From Streptomyces armeniacus (lineage in GTDB: Bacteria; Actinomycetota; Actinomycetes; Streptomycetales; Streptomycetaceae), in contig NZ_CP031320.1 of the NCBI RefSeq assembly GCF_003355155.1, positions 6,005,367 to 6,069,366 on the forward strand: 64,000 nucleotides of DNA, read 5' to 3'. Position numbers and translations under genes: made by a program. Positions 8,433 to 21,000 of this stretch are shown piece by piece. The notes under the pieces are model-generated. The model did no database searches and was not told the origin of the DNA. It saw only the letters and a list, made by a program, of their open reading frames with translations. Numbering within the stretch: the first letter of the stretch is position 1; each line of letters opens with the position of its first letter.

Positions 8433-9389
8433 ATGACCGCCGGAGCTTTCGAAGGTCAGTACGTCTGGCATCCGTCAGCCGATGACCGTCGGCTCGCACG
8501 CGCGTGCGTGGACGTACGGGCGGGCCGGTACCTGAGCGCGGACGAGGCGCTGCGCACCACCCGCGACGACTTCGGGCTGCGCGCCCACCGCTCCCTCGTA
8601 CTCGCCTCCGAGGCGGCCGACTCGGACCTCGCGGAACGCTGGCTCGCCGAGGCGCCGAGCCCCGAATCGACGCTGGTGTGGGCGCGGGTGGCGGTGCTGC
8701 GCGCGCTGCACGCCGCGGACACGCGCGACCGGCACGCGCGGGACCTGGGCCGGATAGCGCTCAGCGCCTGCCGGCGCGCGGCGGAGACCTCGCCCGCCGA
8801 TCCCACGCCGCGCGTGGCGCAGTTGGCGCTGGCCCGGCTCACGCGGCCGCGCGACCCCGCGCCGCAGGGGCTGCTCACCTCGCCGCTCGGGCCGTGGACG
8901 CTGTTCTCGCACATCCTGCGCCTGGACCCGTGGCACCGCGAGGCCCACCACCGGTTCCTGGCCTTCTTCTTCGTACGGCACGGCGGTTCGGCGAAGGAGG
9001 CGTGGGACGTCGCCGCGTTCCTCGGCCAACGCGGGCCCGTCACCTCGCCGTTGCGGCTGCTGCCGCTGGTGGCGCTGGTCGAGGACAACGACCCGTCGTC
9101 GCCGCTGGCGGGCCGCACCTGGCAGCAGCCGCAGTGGAAGTCGACTGCCCTGAGCGTGTACGAGCACTGGCTGCCCGAGGTGCCCGAGTACCGCTTCACA
9201 CCCGTGCTCGACCTGGCGTACCTGGCGCACGCGCTGGTCATGGCGCGGTGCGAGTTCGAGGCGCGGGCCGTGTTCCTGGCCATGGGCCCGTACGCCTCCC
9301 GGATGCCGTGGAGCCTGGCGGGCGACCCCGAGGAGGAGCTGAGCAAGGCGAGACGCCTGTGCGGGCTTCCGGTGCCCGATGGCAGGTGA
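8433..9389 (+). CDS. Hypothetical protein, helical repeat-like
   Basis: A 318-residue protein I cannot assign. It is rich in Ala, Arg, Trp and Leu, lacks a signal peptide or membrane span, and reads as a run of amphipathic helices, suggesting a TPR-like solenoid. Trp-rich stretches such as GPWTLFSHILRLDPWHREAH and QQPQWKSTALSVYEHWLPEV look like conserved patches. ATG 8433 is the first start after the AT-richer spacer, but no strong RBS is visible and an upstream start at 8328 in the same frame is possible. It is the last intact gene before the truncated PKS. Confidence 0.6.
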   Translation: MTAGAFEGQYVWHPSADDRRLARACVDVRAGRYLSADEALRTTRDDFGLRAHRSLVLASEAADSDLAERWLAEAPSPESTLVWARVAVLRALHAADTRDRHARDLGRIALSACRRAAETSPADPTPRVAQLALARLTRPRDPAPQGLLTSPLGPWTLFSHILRLDPWHREAHHRFLAFFFVRHGGSAKEAWDVAAFLGQRGPVTSPLRLLPLVALVEDNDPSSPLAGRTWQQPQWKSTALSVYEHWLPEVPEYRFTPVLDLAYLAHALVMARCEFEARAVFLAMGPYASRMPWSLAGDPEEELSKARRLCGLPVPDGR

Positions 9390-9593
9390 TCCGCCCGCCT
9401 GATCCCGTCGGGCGCCCCTTCCCCGCCCTCGTCCGGCCCCGCCCGCCCGGCCGAGCGGCCGGCCGACGCCGCGCTGTAGCCGTCCCCTTACTCACCTCCG
9501 AACCCCACGGACCGCACCCCCCGCGCCGTCGACCTCCCCACCTACCCCTTCCAGCACCAGCCCTACTGGCTGCACGCACGCACCGACGGGGAC
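9390..9593 (+). other. Spacer running into startless PKS linker remnant
   Basis: After the stop at 9389, about 110 bp show no feature. From 9504 the plus strand is already PKS coding sequence in the frame of the next gene: it reads [20 protein letters not shown] and then YW, the standard linker that follows an acyltransferase domain. The frame is open only back to a TAG at 9477-9479 and contains no ATG or GTG before 9594. The KS and AT that should precede this linker are absent. Confidence 0.8.
9504..9517 (+). repeat. 14-bp direct repeat at left PKS boundary
   Basis: CCCACGGACCGCAC. An identical copy is at 38590-38603. The two copies sit at the same point of the AT-to-DH linker (codons for PTDRT) and mark both ends of the PKS block. 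Confidence 0.9.
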
Positions 9594-12374
9594 GTGGCCG
9601 CGTCCGGACTGTCCGCCGCAGGCCACCCGCTGCTCGGGGCGGCGACCGCGCTGCCCGACGGCGGCCACATGTTCGTCGGGCGCCTGTCGCGTCAGGCCCA
9701 GCCGTGGCTGGCCGACCACAGCGTGCTGGAGTCGGTGATCCTTCCGGGGAGCGCGTTCGTGGAGCTCGCCCTGCACGCCGGAGCCCGTACGGGCTCCGGC
9801 CACGTCGCCGAACTCACCGTCGAGGCACCGCTCGTACTCCCCAATGAGGGAGCGGTCCAGCTGCACGTGACGGTCGCGGCACCGCAGGAGGACAGCGACG
9901 ACCGGCTCGTCACCATCCACTCGCGCCCGGCGGACGCGGAGGACGACGAGCCGTGGACACGGCACGCGTCGGGCACCCTCGCCGCCGAACCAGTGGACAC
10001 GGCCGCCGACTTGGGCGACACACAGCCCCCGGCGGAAGCGGAAGCCATCCACACCGACGCGCTCTACCAGCGCCTCGAAGACCTCGGCCTGGTCTACGGC
10101 CCTCTCTTCCAGGGCCTGCGCCGCGCCTGGCGGCACGGCGACAACCTCTACGCCGAGGTCGAACTGCCGGAACAGGACGGCACCGCCCCCACCGGCTACG
10201 GCCTCCACCCGGCGCTACTCGACGCGACGCTGCACGCCCTCGCACTCGGTACGGGCGGTCGCGGCTCCGAGAGCGGAGAGGACGAGGCGACGCGGCTGCC
10301 GTTCTTCTGGGGAGGCGTCAGCCTGTACGCGAGCGGGGCGACCACCCTGCGGGCGCGACTGTCCCCGACGGGGACGGACGCCGTACGGCTCGCCCTCGCC
10401 GACGCGGCCGGGGCGCCGGTGGCCTCCGTGGACTCGCTGATGCTGCGTCCCGTCACCCCGGAGCAACTGGGATCGGGCGCGAACTCGCACCGGAACGCGT
10501 TGTTCCAGCTGGCGTGGGAGCCGTACGCGCTCCCGCAGACCGGCGTCTCTGACACCTCGGGGTGGATGGTGCTGGGAGAGGACGGCCACGGCTTCGCGCA
10601 CCGTACGGACATCAATTCCGTGACAGACGCCCCGGAAGTGCTGCTCCTGCCGTGCCTCAACGAGCCGGATGACGCCCCGCACGAGGCCGCACACGCCGCA
10701 ACCGAACACGTCCTGCGCACAGTGCAGGACTACCTCACCCACGACGAACTGGCCGACACCCGCCTGGTGATCCTCACCCAGGGCGCGGTCGCCACCAAGC
10801 CTGAAGAGGACGTACGAGACCTCGCGGCAGCCGCCGTATGGGGCCTGATCCGCACCGCCCAGAACGAGAACCCCGACCGACTGCTGCTCATCGACACAGA
10901 CAGCACGGACGCCTCATGGGACGCGCTCCGCTCGGCTGTTGGTACCGGCGAGAACCAACTCGCCCTGCGGGACGGCACAGCCCACACACCCCGCCTCGTC
11001 CGCCCGGCTCACGAAAGCGGCGAAACCCCGGCCCTGAACCCGGACGGCACCGTACTGATCACCGGAGCCACCGGCACCCTCGGCACCCACCTCACCCGCC
11101 ACCTGGTGGAGACCTACGGCGCCCGCCACCTCCTGCTGACCAGCCGCAGCGGACCCAACGCACCCGGCGCCACCGAACTACACGCCGAACTGAAGGCGTT
11201 GGGCGCCCACGTCACGATCACCGCCTGCGACACGGCAGACCGGGACGCGTTGGCCAGCCTCCTGGACACGGTCCCGGACGCACACCCCCTCACCGCCGTC
11301 TTCCACACCGCCGGCGTCCTCGACGACACCACCCTCACCAACCTCACCCCCGAACGCCTCCACCCCGTCCTCCGCCCCAAGATCGACGCCGCCTGGCACC
11401 TCCACACCCTCACCCAGGACAAGAACCTCACCGCCTTCGTCCTCTACTCCTCCATCGCAGGCACCCTCGGCAACCCCGGACAAGCCAACTACGCCGCCGC
11501 CAACACCTTCCTCGACGCCCTCGCCCACCACCGCCACACCCAACACCAACCCGCAACCTCACTCGCCTGGGGCCTCTGGACCGACAGCGCCATGGCCGAG
11601 GGCATCACCCGCACCGGCATCACCCCGCTCACCACCCCCCAGGGCCTCGCCCTCCTCGACACCGCGCTGGCCACAGACCACCCCACCCTCACCCTCGCCC
11701 AACTCGACACCACCACCCTCCGCGCCCAAGCCGCCGCAGGCCCGCTCCCCTCACCCCTCCGCGGCCTCATCCGCGGCACGGTCCGTGAAGCGGCCGCCAC
11801 CACCGCCCCGTTGGCTCAGCGCCTGGCCGGGCGGAGCGAGGCGGAGCAGTACGAGATCGCCCTGGACGTGGTCCGTACGCAGATCTCCGCCGCGCTCAAG
11901 CTGGCCGCCACGGACCCGATCCACGTCGAACGGGGCCTGCTCGACATGGGCTTCGACTCGCTCACCGCGCTGGAGCTGCGCAACCGCCTCAACACCCTGA
12001 CCGGGCTGCGCCTGCCGCCGACGCTCGTCTTCGACCACCCCACGCCCGCCGCCCTCGCACGGCTGATCCGGAACGAGTCGGCACCGCAGGACGGCGGCCA
12101 CACCACCCCCGGCACAAACGGCACGAGCCCCGAGAGCGACAGCGAGGCCGAGATCCGGCGGATCGTCGCGTCCATCCCGCCGTACCGGCTGCGCGAGGCG
12201 GGCCTCATCGAGCTCTTGACGCGGCTCGCCGCGGAGGGCGACCCGGCCGCCGCCCCCGCCACGGCCGTACCCGGGCAGCCGGCGGCGGCCGAAGCGGAGG
12301 ACCGCGCGTCCGCCCTACAGACAGCGGATGTCGACGCCCTCGTGCAGATGGCGCTCGCCAACGACGAATCCTGA
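9594..12374 (+). CDS. Type I PKS fragment: DH-KR-ACP (5'-truncated)
   Basis: 926 residues from GTG 9594, the first possible start, which is probably not a natural one because PKS sequence begins at 9504. Order: DH (from [14 protein letters not shown], residue ~10, to [10 protein letters not shown] ~205), KR (structural half from ~300, [13 protein letters not shown] ~485, LDD ~575, SSIAG and NYAAAN ~620-640), ACP ([12 protein letters not shown], residue ~787), then a C-terminal docking region ending [20 protein letters not shown]. The DH has the catalytic His and Asp, but HxxxGxxxxP reads [10 protein letters not shown], with Glu in place of Gly. The LDD motif predicts a B-type ketoreductase. 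The KS and AT of this module are missing; the end of the last PKS frame at 38603 supplies exactly those domains. Its stop is 22 bp before the next PKS gene. Confidence 0.85.
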   Translation: MAASGLSAAGHPLLGAATALPDGGHMFVGRLSRQAQPWLADHSVLESVILPGSAFVELALHAGARTGSGHVAELTVEAPLVLPNEGAVQLHVTVAAPQEDSDDRLVTIHSRPADAEDDEPWTRHASGTLAAEPVDTAADLGDTQPPAEAEAIHTDALYQRLEDLGLVYGPLFQGLRRAWRHGDNLYAEVELPEQDGTAPTGYGLHPALLDATLHALALGTGGRGSESGEDEATRLPFFWGGVSLYASGATTLRARLSPTGTDAVRLALADAAGAPVASVDSLMLRPVTPEQLGSGANSHRNALFQLAWEPYALPQTGVSDTSGWMVLGEDGHGFAHRTDINSVTDAPEVLLLPCLNEPDDAPHEAAHAATEHVLRTVQDYLTHDELADTRLVILTQGAVATKPEEDVRDLAAAAVWGLIRTAQNENPDRLLLIDTDSTDASWDALRSAVGTGENQLALRDGTAHTPRLVRPAHESGETPALNPDGTVLITGATGTLGTHLTRHLVETYGARHLLLTSRSGPNAPGATELHAELKALGAHVTITACDTADRDALASLLDTVPDAHPLTAVFHTAGVLDDTTLTNLTPERLHPVLRPKIDAAWHLHTLTQDKNLTAFVLYSSIAGTLGNPGQANYAAANTFLDALAHHRHTQHQPATSLAWGLWTDSAMAEGITRTGITPLTTPQGLALLDTALATDHPTLTLAQLDTTTLRAQAAAGPLPSPLRGLIRGTVREAAATTAPLAQRLAGRSEAEQYEIALDVVRTQISAALKLAATDPIHVERGLLDMGFDSLTALELRNRLNTLTGLRLPPTLVFDHPTPAALARLIRNESAPQDGGHTTPGTNGTSPESDSEAEIRRIVASIPPYRLREAGLIELLTRLAAEGDPAAAPATAVPGQPAAAEAEDRASALQTADVDALVQMALANDES
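10490..11580 (+). repeat. KR-region block nearly identical to 21837-22925
   Basis: From the KR structural subdomain ([17 protein letters not shown]) to SLAWGLWTD the DNA closely matches the KR of the third PKS frame, with only short islands of difference (for example THDEL versus TAEQL). Such high identity, compared with the other three KRs, points to recent duplication or gene conversion. Confidence 0.75.
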
Positions 12375-12396
12375 CGTGACTCGGAGCGGAGAACCC

Positions 12397-15300
12397 ATGA
12401 CAGACGCCTCCTCGGAAAAGGTCGTAGCGGCGCTGCGCGCCTCGCTGCTGGAGAACGACCGTCTGCGCAAGCAGAACCAGTTGCTCTCCGAATCAGCCCT
12501 GGAACCGGTCGCGATCGTGGCGATGAGCTGCCGGTTCCCGGGCGGCATCACGTCGCCCGAGGAGCTGTGGCGGCTGGTGTCCGAGGGCGATGACGCGATC
12601 GGCGAGTTCCCCGCGGGGCGCGGCTGGGACGTGGACGGGCTGTACGACCCGGACCCGGAGCGCACGGGCAAGAGCTACACGCGCCAGGGCGGGTTCCTCT
12701 ACGACGCCGACCGGTTCGACGCGGACTTCTTCGGCATCAGCCCGCGCGAGGCCCTGACGATCGACCCGCAGCAGCGGCTGCCGCTGGAGCTGACCTGGGA
12801 GGCGTTCGAGCGCGCGGGTATCGCGCCCGCTTCGCTGCGCGGCAGCCGTACGGGGGTCTTCACCGGGATCATGTACGGCGACTACGCGGGACGCCTGTAC
12901 GGGCGCGTGCCCGAGGACGTCGAGGGCTATCTCGGTACGGGCAGCGCGTACAGCGTCGCGTCCGGGCGCGTCGCGTACACCTTCGGGCTCGAAGGCCCGG
13001 CCGTCAGCATCGACACGGCGTGCTCGTCCTCGCTCGTCGCCCTGCACCAGGCGTGCCAGTCGCTGCGCAGCGGCGACTGCGACCTGGCGCTGGCCGGGGG
13101 CGTCACGGTGATGGCGACGCCGAGCCTGTTCGTGGAGTTCAGCCGCCAGCGGGGGCTGTCGCCGGACGGGCGGTGCAAGTCGTTCGCGGCGGCCGCCGAC
13201 GGCGTGGGCTGGGGCGAGGGCGCCGGGATGCTGCTGGTCGAACGGCTCTCGGACGCGCGCCGCAACGGGCATCCGGTGCTGGCGGTCGTACGCGGCTCCG
13301 CCGTCAACCAGGACGGCACCAGCAGCCAGCTCACCGCCCCCAACGGCCCGTCGCAGCAGCGCGTCATCCGGCACGCGCTGCGTACGGCACGCCTCGCGCC
13401 GGCGGACGTGGACGTGGTGGAGGCGCACGGGACCGGTACGACGCTGGGTGACCCGATCGAGGCACAGGCGCTGCTGGCGACGTATGGGCAGGAGCGGGCG
13501 GCGGACCGGCCGCTGTGGCTCGGGTCGGTCAAGTCGAACATCGGGCACGCGCAGGCGGCGGCGGGGGTCGCGGGCGTCATCAAGATGGTCGAGGCGATGC
13601 GGCACGGTCAGTTGCCCCGGACGCTGCATGTGGACGAGCCGTCTCCGCATGTGGACTGGGACGCGGGTGCGGTCTCGCTCCTGACCGAGCCGGTGGCATG
13701 GCCGGAGACGGACCGGCCGCGGCGGGCGGCGGTGTCGTCGTTCGGGATCAGCGGCACGAACGCGCACGTGATCCTGGAGGCTGCCTCCTCAACGGAGGCT
13801 GTGGAGCCGCCGGTTGAGCCGGTGGACTCCCCCGTGCCGTGGGTGCTGTCGGGAAAGACGGAGCAGGCGCTACGTGACCAGGCCGCGCGTCTGCACGCAC
13901 ATGTGAGTGCCAACCCGGAACTGGGAGTGGCCGAGATCGGCCACGTGCTGGCGACGGGCCGTACACACTTCGAGCACCGGGCCGCGGTCATCGGCCAGGA
14001 CCGCGAGACGTTCCTGACCGGGCTGCACGCTCTCGCCGATGACCAGGCCAATCCTCACCTGGTCGCTCCTGGGACTCCGGTGAACAGTACGGGCAAGACG
14101 GTGTTCGTCTTCCCCGGCCAGGGCTCGCAATGGCCAGGCATGGCACGCGAACTCCTGGCCTCCTCACCGGTATTCGCCCAGCACCTGCACGCCTGCGCCG
14201 ACGCCCTCGCCCCGCACACCGACTGGTCACTCATCGACGTACTGACCCATCCGGAGGAACACACCGAGACCCTGGAACGGGTCGAAGTCATCCAGCCCGT
14301 CCTGTTCGCGGTGATGGTCTCCCTGGCGCGCCTCTGGCAGCACCACGGCATCCAACCGGATGCGGTGATTGGCCACTCGCAGGGGGAGATCGCCGCAGCC
14401 CACATCGCCGGAGCCCTCACGCTGGACGATGCCGCCAAGACGGTGGCGTTGCGCTCCCGCGCGCTGGTCGCCCTGGCCGGTACGGGAACCATGGCCTCGA
14501 TTCCGCTGCCCGCAGCGGACGTTGACCTCACGGGCTGGGGCGAGCGGATCACCATCGCCGCCCACAACGGCCCGAGTTCGACGGTCATCGCCGGGGAAAC
14601 CCAAGCCGTCACCGACTACGTGACCACCTGCCAGAACAACGGCATACGGGCCCGCACCATCCCCGTCGACTACGCCTCCCACTCCCCCCACGTCGAACCC
14701 ATCCGCGAACAGATCCTGGCCGAACTCGCGGACCTCACCCCCACCACCAGCGACATCCCGTTCTACTCCACCGTCACCAGCACCCCGTACGACACCAGCG
14801 GACTGAACGCCGACTACTGGTACACCAACCTCCGCAGCACCGTCCGCTTCCACGACACCCTCACCACCCTCAACACCGACGGCCACCAGGTCTTCATCGA
14901 AACCAGCCCACACCCAGTCCTCACCACCGCCATCCAAGACACCCTCGAAGAACTCGACACCCAGGCCACCATCACCGGCACCCTCCGCCGCGACCAGCAC
15001 TCCCCCACCCAATTCCTCACCGCACTCACCACCACCTGGACCCAGAACAGCAACACCACCCCCACCTGGCACACCCCCGACACCACCCCCGTCGAACTCC
15101 CCACCTACCCCTTCCAACGCGACCGCTACTGGCTCGATGTTCCCCTCGGTGCCGGGAACGTCGCCTCGGCCGGGCTGGACGACGCCGATCACCCGCTTCT
15201 CGGTGCCACCGCCGAACTCCCCGACGGCGGCCACCTCTTCACCGGACGGCTCGCCCTCGACACCCACCCCTGGCTCGCCGACCACGCCGTACTCGACACC

Positions 15301-18075
15301 GTCATCCTCCCCGGCACCGCCTTCGCCGAGCTCGCCCTCCACGCCGCCCACCACACCGGCTGTCGCGGCGTCGAGCAGCTCGCGTGGGATGACGAGCCGC
15401 TGGTCGTCCCCGAGCAGGGGGCCGTACAGCTGCGGGTGACCGTGGGGCCGGAGGACGAGGCGGGACGTCGCGGTATCGCGTTCCATGCCCGTACGCAGGG
15501 TGGCGACGACGCGCCCTGGTCGCGTTACGCCGCCGGGCAGTTGCGCTCATACGACGACGACGCCGCGTCCGACAGTGCCGCGTCCGATGCCGCCTCGTTC
15601 GACCGCATGGCCGCGTGGCCTCCGGCCGGCGCGAAGGCAGTTCACGCGGACGACGTGTACCAGGGGCTGCTCCAGGCCGGTTTCCACCACGGTCCCGTGT
15701 TCCAAGGGCTGCGTGCGGCGTGGGCGGACGGCGACGACATGTACGCGGAGGTCGATCTTCCGGAGGACGTGGACGCGGGCGGGTTCGCCGTTCATCCGGC
15801 GCTGCTGGAGGGTGCGTTGCACGCGGTGCTGGGGTCGGCGCGATTGCCGGGCTCGGTGGGCGGGGTCGTCCCGTACGCCGCTGCGGGTACGTCTCTCCAG
15901 CGGATACGCGTACGGGTGAGCCCGACCGGTCCTGGTCCGACCGGCGGCCCGGAGGCAGACGGTCCGGACGCCCTCACCGTGACGATCGCCGACGCGGTGG
16001 GCGCGCCCGTCGCCACCCTCCGCTCCCTCACCCTCCGGCCCTTCGCACCCGAACGGATACGGCGCGGGGTGGAGCGCCGCGACTCCCTCTTCCACCTGGA
16101 GTGGCCCCGTGCCACGCCGACGCCGGCGCCGTCCTCGAAGCCGCTCGGCACGGTCGCCGTACTCGGTCCGGATTCCGGCGACTGGGCCGGTGACTCCGCC
16201 GAGGCCATGCCAGCCATGCCCGCGTACCCGGATCTGGCCGCGCTGCGCGCCGCCCTGGACTCCGGTGCGGAGGTGCCGGAACACGTGCTGCTGCCGCACC
16301 GTACGGCGGGGGCAGACGGTGACGCCGCAGCGGACACCGCCGACGCCACGCACGCCGCCACCCGCCACCTCCTCCACGTGCTCCAGGAGTGGCTGACCGA
16401 TGAACGGCTGGCCTCCGCCCGGCTGTCCGTCGTCACGCAGAACGCCGTGGCCGCGGGCGCAGACCTGGGCGCGGGCGGGGGCGACGTACGGGATCTGGCC
16501 GGTTCGGCGGCGTGGGGGCTGCTGCGTTCGGCGCAGTCGGAGCATCCCGCGCCGTTCCAGGTGATCGACCTGGACGGTGCGGAGTCCTCCCGTACGGCCC
16601 TGTCCGCCGCGTTGGCGTGTGACGAGCCGCAGGTCGCCGTACGGTCCGGGGTGCTGCTGGTGCCGCGGCTGACCCGTACACAGGCACCCGCCCCCGCCGC
16701 CGACCCCGCGCCCGTCGCCCCGTACGGCACCGTCCTCATCACCGGCGGTACCGGTCTGCTCGGCGGGCTGCTGGCCCGCCACCTCGTACGGCGGCACGGT
16801 GTACGGGACCTGCTGCTCACCAGCCGCAGCGGCCCGGACGCGCCCGGGGCGGAGGAGCTCCGCACCGAGCTGGAGGAGTCGGGCGCGCACGTCACGGTCA
16901 CCGCCTGCGACGCCGCCGACCGTGACGCCCTCGCCCGCGTACTGGACGCCGTCCCGGACGACCGGCCCCTCACCGCCGTGGTGCACACCGCGGGCGTCCT
17001 GGACGACGCGACGCTGACCGCTCTCACGTCCGACCGGCTGAGCGGCGTGCTGCGCCCCAAGGTCGACGCGGCGTGGAATCTGCACGAGCTGACCCGGGAT
17101 CTCGACCTGTCGGCGTTCGTCCTGTTCTCCTCCGCGACCGGCACACTCGGCACTCCCGGCCAGGCCAACTACGCCGCCGCGAACACCTTCCTCGACGCCC
17201 TCGCCCACCACCGCCGCGCGCACAACCGGCCCGGCGTCTCCCTCGCCTGGGGCCTTTGGGAGCAGGCCAGCGCGATGACCGGCGGCATGGACGAAGCCGA
17301 CCAGGCACGGCTGTCCCGGGGCGGCATCGCCCCGATGACCGCCGCCGAAGGGCTGGCGCTGTTCGACGCGGCGCTCGGCGCCGACCGTGCCCTCGTCGTA
17401 CCGGCCCGGCTCGACCTGGCCGCGCTGCACGCCCAGACCGACATCCGGCCGGTGCCGCCGATCCTGCGGAACGTCGTACGGGTCCCCGCCCGCCGTGCCG
17501 GGGCCGGTGCGGGGGCGGCCGGGCAGGCGCTGGCGCAGCGGCTCGCGGGGCTGCCGGCGGAGGAGCAGCAGGCGGTGCTGCTGGACCTCGTACGGCAGCA
17601 GATCGCCGCCGTGCTCGGGCACGCTTCGGCGGATGTGATCGATCCGGAGCGGGCGTTCAAGGACTTCGGGTTCGACTCGCTGACGGCGGTGGAGCTGCGC
17701 AACCGCCTCGGTACGGCGTGTGCCCTGCGGCTGCCCGCGACCGTCGCGTTCGACTACCCGACGCCGACGGCACTCGCCGCGCACCTGCGCGAGCGCGTCG
17801 CCCCGGCGCGGGACGGCGGCGCGGGCGGGCCCGTACTGGCCGAACTGGACGGCCTGGAGGCCGCGTTGCGGGGGCTGGCGCCGCAGGACGAGACGTACGC
17901 GAAGGTCACGGCACGGCTGCGGGCCCTCGTATGGAAGTTGGACGGCGCCCTCGAGGAACCGGCCGGAGCGGCCGACGACTCGGCGGAGGGCGATCTCGAC
18001 GCAGTGACCGACGAAGAGCTCTTTGACGTGCTGGGCAAGGAGCTGGGGATTTCCGGAGTGGATGAGGTCCGATGA
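12397..18075 (+). CDS. Type I PKS module: KS-AT(methylmalonyl)-DH*-KR-ACP
   Basis: 1,892 residues, one complete extension module. A coiled-coil N-terminal docking helix (residues 8-33) precedes the KS (35-460; DTACSSS Cys ~208, EAHGTGT ~342, KSNIGH ~378). The AT (569-880) has GHSQGE and YASH, the methylmalonyl-CoA signature. The DH (931-1200) looks impaired: HxxxGxxxxP reads [10 protein letters not shown] and the catalytic Asp of LLDxxxH is Glu (LLEGALH). The KR (1230-1690) has [11 protein letters not shown] (B-type) and NYAAAN; the ACP has [12 protein letters not shown] at ~1758. The predicted outcome is a methyl-branched unit reduced to a hydroxyl, perhaps not dehydrated. RBS GGAGCGGAG precedes ATG 12397. 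The stop overlaps the next start by ATGA. Confidence 0.95.
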   Translation: MTDASSEKVVAALRASLLENDRLRKQNQLLSESALEPVAIVAMSCRFPGGITSPEELWRLVSEGDDAIGEFPAGRGWDVDGLYDPDPERTGKSYTRQGGFLYDADRFDADFFGISPREALTIDPQQRLPLELTWEAFERAGIAPASLRGSRTGVFTGIMYGDYAGRLYGRVPEDVEGYLGTGSAYSVASGRVAYTFGLEGPAVSIDTACSSSLVALHQACQSLRSGDCDLALAGGVTVMATPSLFVEFSRQRGLSPDGRCKSFAAAADGVGWGEGAGMLLVERLSDARRNGHPVLAVVRGSAVNQDGTSSQLTAPNGPSQQRVIRHALRTARLAPADVDVVEAHGTGTTLGDPIEAQALLATYGQERAADRPLWLGSVKSNIGHAQAAAGVAGVIKMVEAMRHGQLPRTLHVDEPSPHVDWDAGAVSLLTEPVAWPETDRPRRAAVSSFGISGTNAHVILEAASSTEAVEPPVEPVDSPVPWVLSGKTEQALRDQAARLHAHVSANPELGVAEIGHVLATGRTHFEHRAAVIGQDRETFLTGLHALADDQANPHLVAPGTPVNSTGKTVFVFPGQGSQWPGMARELLASSPVFAQHLHACADALAPHTDWSLIDVLTHPEEHTETLERVEVIQPVLFAVMVSLARLWQHHGIQPDAVIGHSQGEIAAAHIAGALTLDDAAKTVALRSRALVALAGTGTMASIPLPAADVDLTGWGERITIAAHNGPSSTVIAGETQAVTDYVTTCQNNGIRARTIPVDYASHSPHVEPIREQILAELADLTPTTSDIPFYSTVTSTPYDTSGLNADYWYTNLRSTVRFHDTLTTLNTDGHQVFIETSPHPVLTTAIQDTLEELDTQATITGTLRRDQHSPTQFLTALTTTWTQNSNTTPTWHTPDTTPVELPTYPFQRDRYWLDVPLGAGNVASAGLDDADHPLLGATAELPDGGHLFTGRLALDTHPWLADHAVLDTVILPGTAFAELALHAAHHTGCRGVEQLAWDDEPLVVPEQGAVQLRVTVGPEDEAGRRGIAFHARTQGGDDAPWSRYAAGQLRSYDDDAASDSAASDAASFDRMAAWPPAGAKAVHADDVYQGLLQAGFHHGPVFQGLRAAWADGDDMYAEVDLPEDVDAGGFAVHPALLEGALHAVLGSARLPGSVGGVVPYAAAGTSLQRIRVRVSPTGPGPTGGPEADGPDALTVTIADAVGAPVATLRSLTLRPFAPERIRRGVERRDSLFHLEWPRATPTPAPSSKPLGTVAVLGPDSGDWAGDSAEAMPAMPAYPDLAALRAALDSGAEVPEHVLLPHRTAGADGDAAADTADATHAATRHLLHVLQEWLTDERLASARLSVVTQNAVAAGADLGAGGGDVRDLAGSAAWGLLRSAQSEHPAPFQVIDLDGAESSRTALSAALACDEPQVAVRSGVLLVPRLTRTQAPAPAADPAPVAPYGTVLITGGTGLLGGLLARHLVRRHGVRDLLLTSRSGPDAPGAEELRTELEESGAHVTVTACDAADRDALARVLDAVPDDRPLTAVVHTAGVLDDATLTALTSDRLSGVLRPKVDAAWNLHELTRDLDLSAFVLFSSATGTLGTPGQANYAAANTFLDALAHHRRAHNRPGVSLAWGLWEQASAMTGGMDEADQARLSRGGIAPMTAAEGLALFDAALGADRALVVPARLDLAALHAQTDIRPVPPILRNVVRVPARRAGAGAGAAGQALAQRLAGLPAEEQQAVLLDLVRQQIAAVLGHASADVIDPERAFKDFGFDSLTAVELRNRLGTACALRLPATVAFDYPTPTALAAHLRERVAPARDGGAGGPVLAELDGLEAALRGLAPQDETYAKVTARLRALVWKLDGALEEPAGAADDSAEGDLDAVTDEELFDVLGKELGISGVDEVR

Positions 18076-21000
18076 ACGCTGTCTCAGGCGGGGGCGCCAC
18101 CCCCACGAACGAAACCAAGCTCCGCGAGTTCCTCAAGCGGGCCACCGCCGACCTGCGGCAGGCGAACCGGCGGCTGCGGGAGGCCGAGGCGAAGGACCGC
18201 GAGCCGATCGCGATCGTCGGCATGGCCTGCCGGTTCCCCGGGGGTGCGACGTCGCCGGAACGGCTGTGGCGGCTGCTCCTGGACGGCGAGGACGCGATGT
18301 CGGACTTCCCGGCGGAGCGCGGCTGGGACGTGGAGGCGCTGTACGACCCCGATCCCGACCGTTCCGGGCACACGTATGTCCGCGAGGGCGCGTTCGTCCG
18401 CGACGCCGACGAGTTCGACGCGGAGTTCTTCGGCATCAGCCCGCGGGAGGCGCGGGCGATGGACCCGCAGCAGCGGCTGCTGCTGGAGGCGTCGTGGGAG
18501 GCGTTCGAGCGGGCGGGCATCGTCCCGGCCGCGCTGAAGGGGAGCGCCACGGGCGTCTTCACCGGCACCAACGGCCAGGACTACGCACGCGTGCTGATGG
18601 GCGAACTGGACGCCGCAGAGGGCTATCTCGTCACCGGTACGTCGGCGAGCGTCGCGTCCGGCCGTATCTCGTACACCTTCGGGCTGGAGGGCCCGGCCGT
18701 CAGCATCGACACGGCGTGCTCGTCTTCGCTGGTCGCCCTGCATCTGGCGGCGCGGGCGCTGCGCAACCGGGAGTGCGGCCTGGCGCTGGCCGGGGGCGTG
18801 ACGGTGATGGCGACGCCGGGGATCTTCACGGAGTTCAGCAGGCAGCGGGGGCTGGCGGCGGACGGGCGCTGCAAGGCGTTCGCGGGCGCGGCCGACGGTA
18901 CGGGGTGGGGCGAGGGCGTCGGGATGCTGCTCGTGGAGCGGCTCTCGGACGCGCGGCGCAACGGGCACACGGTGCTCGCCGTCGTACGGGGCTCGGCCGT
19001 CAACCAGGACGGGGCGTCGAACGGGCTCACCGCACCGAACGGGCCCTCGCAGCAGCGCGTCATCCAGCAGGCACTCGCCAACGCGCAGCTCACGGCGGGC
19101 GACGTGGACGCGGTGGAGGCGCACGGGACGGGTACGTCGCTGGGTGACCCGATCGAGGCCCAGGCGCTGCTGGCGACGTACGGGCAGGAGCGTCCGGAGG
19201 ACCGGCCGCTGTGGCTCGGGTCGGTCAAGTCGAACATCGGGCACACGCAGGCAGCGGCGGGCGTGGCGGGCGTCATCAAGATGGTCGAGGCCCTGCGGCA
19301 CGGCGTCCTGCCCAAGACCCTGCACGTGGACGAGCCGACGCCCCATGTGGACTGGGAGGCGGGCGCCGTACGGCTGCTGACCGAGCCGGTGGCATGGCCG
19401 GAGACGGACCGGCCGCGACGGGCGGGAGTCTCGTCGTTCGGCGTCAGCGGCACGAACGCGCACCTGATCCTGGAGGCCGCACCGGAGACGGAACCGGGGG
19501 CGGCTGACGCGTCCGGGGTGTCCGACGGCGACGGCGTGGCGCTCCCGTTGCCGCTGCCACTCCCGTTGCCGTTGCCGTGGGTGCTGTCGGGGCGTACGGA
19601 GCAGGCGCTACGGGACCAGGCCGCGCGGCTGCACGCACACGTGACCGCGCACCCGGAACTGGACCTGGCCGAGACCGGCCACGCCCTGGCCACCGCCCGC
19701 ACCCACTTCACCCACCGCGCCGCCCTCACGGCGGCCGACGACCGCGATGCCCTGCTGACCGCCCTGCACGCTCTCCGCGAGGGCGGCACGGACCGGCACC
19801 TCGTCCAGGGCCAGGCGGACGCTTCCGGCACGGGGAAGCTGGCGTTCCTGTTCAGTGGGCAGGGCAGTCAGCGCGTGGGAATGGGCCGCCGGCTCCACGA
19901 GACCTTCCCCGCCTACGCCGACGCCTTCAACCAGGCCTGCACCCACCTCGACCCACACCTCGACCACCCACTCCACGACATCGTCTTCGCCGCCGAGGGC
20001 ACCCCCGAAGCCGAACTCCTCCAGCAGACCCGCTACGCCCAACCCGCCCTCTTCGCCGTGGAAACCGCCCTCTTCCGCCTCATGGAGTCCTGGGGCATCC
20101 GCCCCGATGTGCTCCTCGGCCACTCGATCGGTGAGCTGGCCGCCGCGCATGTCGCCGGTGTGCTGTCGCTCGCGGACGCGTGCCGTCTGGTGGCTGCCCG
20201 AGGGCGGCTGATGCAGGCGCTGCCGCGCGGAGGGGGTGCCTCCCAGGCCGAAGGCTCTGGGGGAGCGATGGTGGCCGTGGAGGCCACCGAGGCGGAGGTG
20301 CTGCCGCTGCTGGAGGGCCGCGAGGCGGAACTGAGCCTCGCCGCGCTCAACGGGCCGCGTTCCACCGTCGTGTCCGGCCGGGAAGCGGCCGTGACCGAAC
20401 TCGCCGCGCACTTCCGTACGGAGGGCCGCCGCACCCGGCGGCTGTCGGTCAGCCACGCCTTCCACTCGCCGCTGATGGACCCGATGCTCGAGGAGTTCCG
20501 TACCGTCGCCGCGAGCGTCGCCTACCACCCGCCGACCATCACCGTGATCTCCAACGTGACCGGTGAAGCAGCCACCGCCGAGCAGCTCACCTCGCCCGAC
20601 TACTGGGTGCGGCACCTGCGGCACGCCGTACGGTTCGCCGACGGCGTCCGTACGCTCGCGGCACAGGGAGTCACCCGCTTCCTGGAGATCGGCCCCGACG
20701 GCACCCTCACCACACTCACCCAGGAGAACCTTCCGGACAGCGACCCGGTCGCCGTCCACACGCTCCACCCGGACCACCCCGAGCCCGAGACGGCCCTCGC
20801 CGCGCTCGCCACCCTGCACACCACCGGCCGGACCCCCGACCCCTGGCCGACGGACCACACGCCCCGCGCCATCGACCTCCCGACGTACGCCTTCCAGCAC
20901 GAGTCCTACTGGCCCAACCCCGGCGCCGGTTCGGGTAACGCGGCCGACCTGGGCCTGGACCGTACCGACCACCCGATGCTCGGCGCCGCCGTGACCATCG

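Noticed and set aside
9390..9503. Left flank as the missing N-terminus of the MBL hydrolase (pre-insertion site)
   Set aside because: In the matching frame it reads RPLTHLRTPRTA, unlike the expected strand-rich N-terminus, and has no start codon.
19518..19580. Repeat of CCGTTGCCG giving a PLPLPLPLP run, considered as a CRISPR or minisatellite
   Set aside because: Short, in frame, in the KS-AT linker of a PKS gene; no spacer structure.
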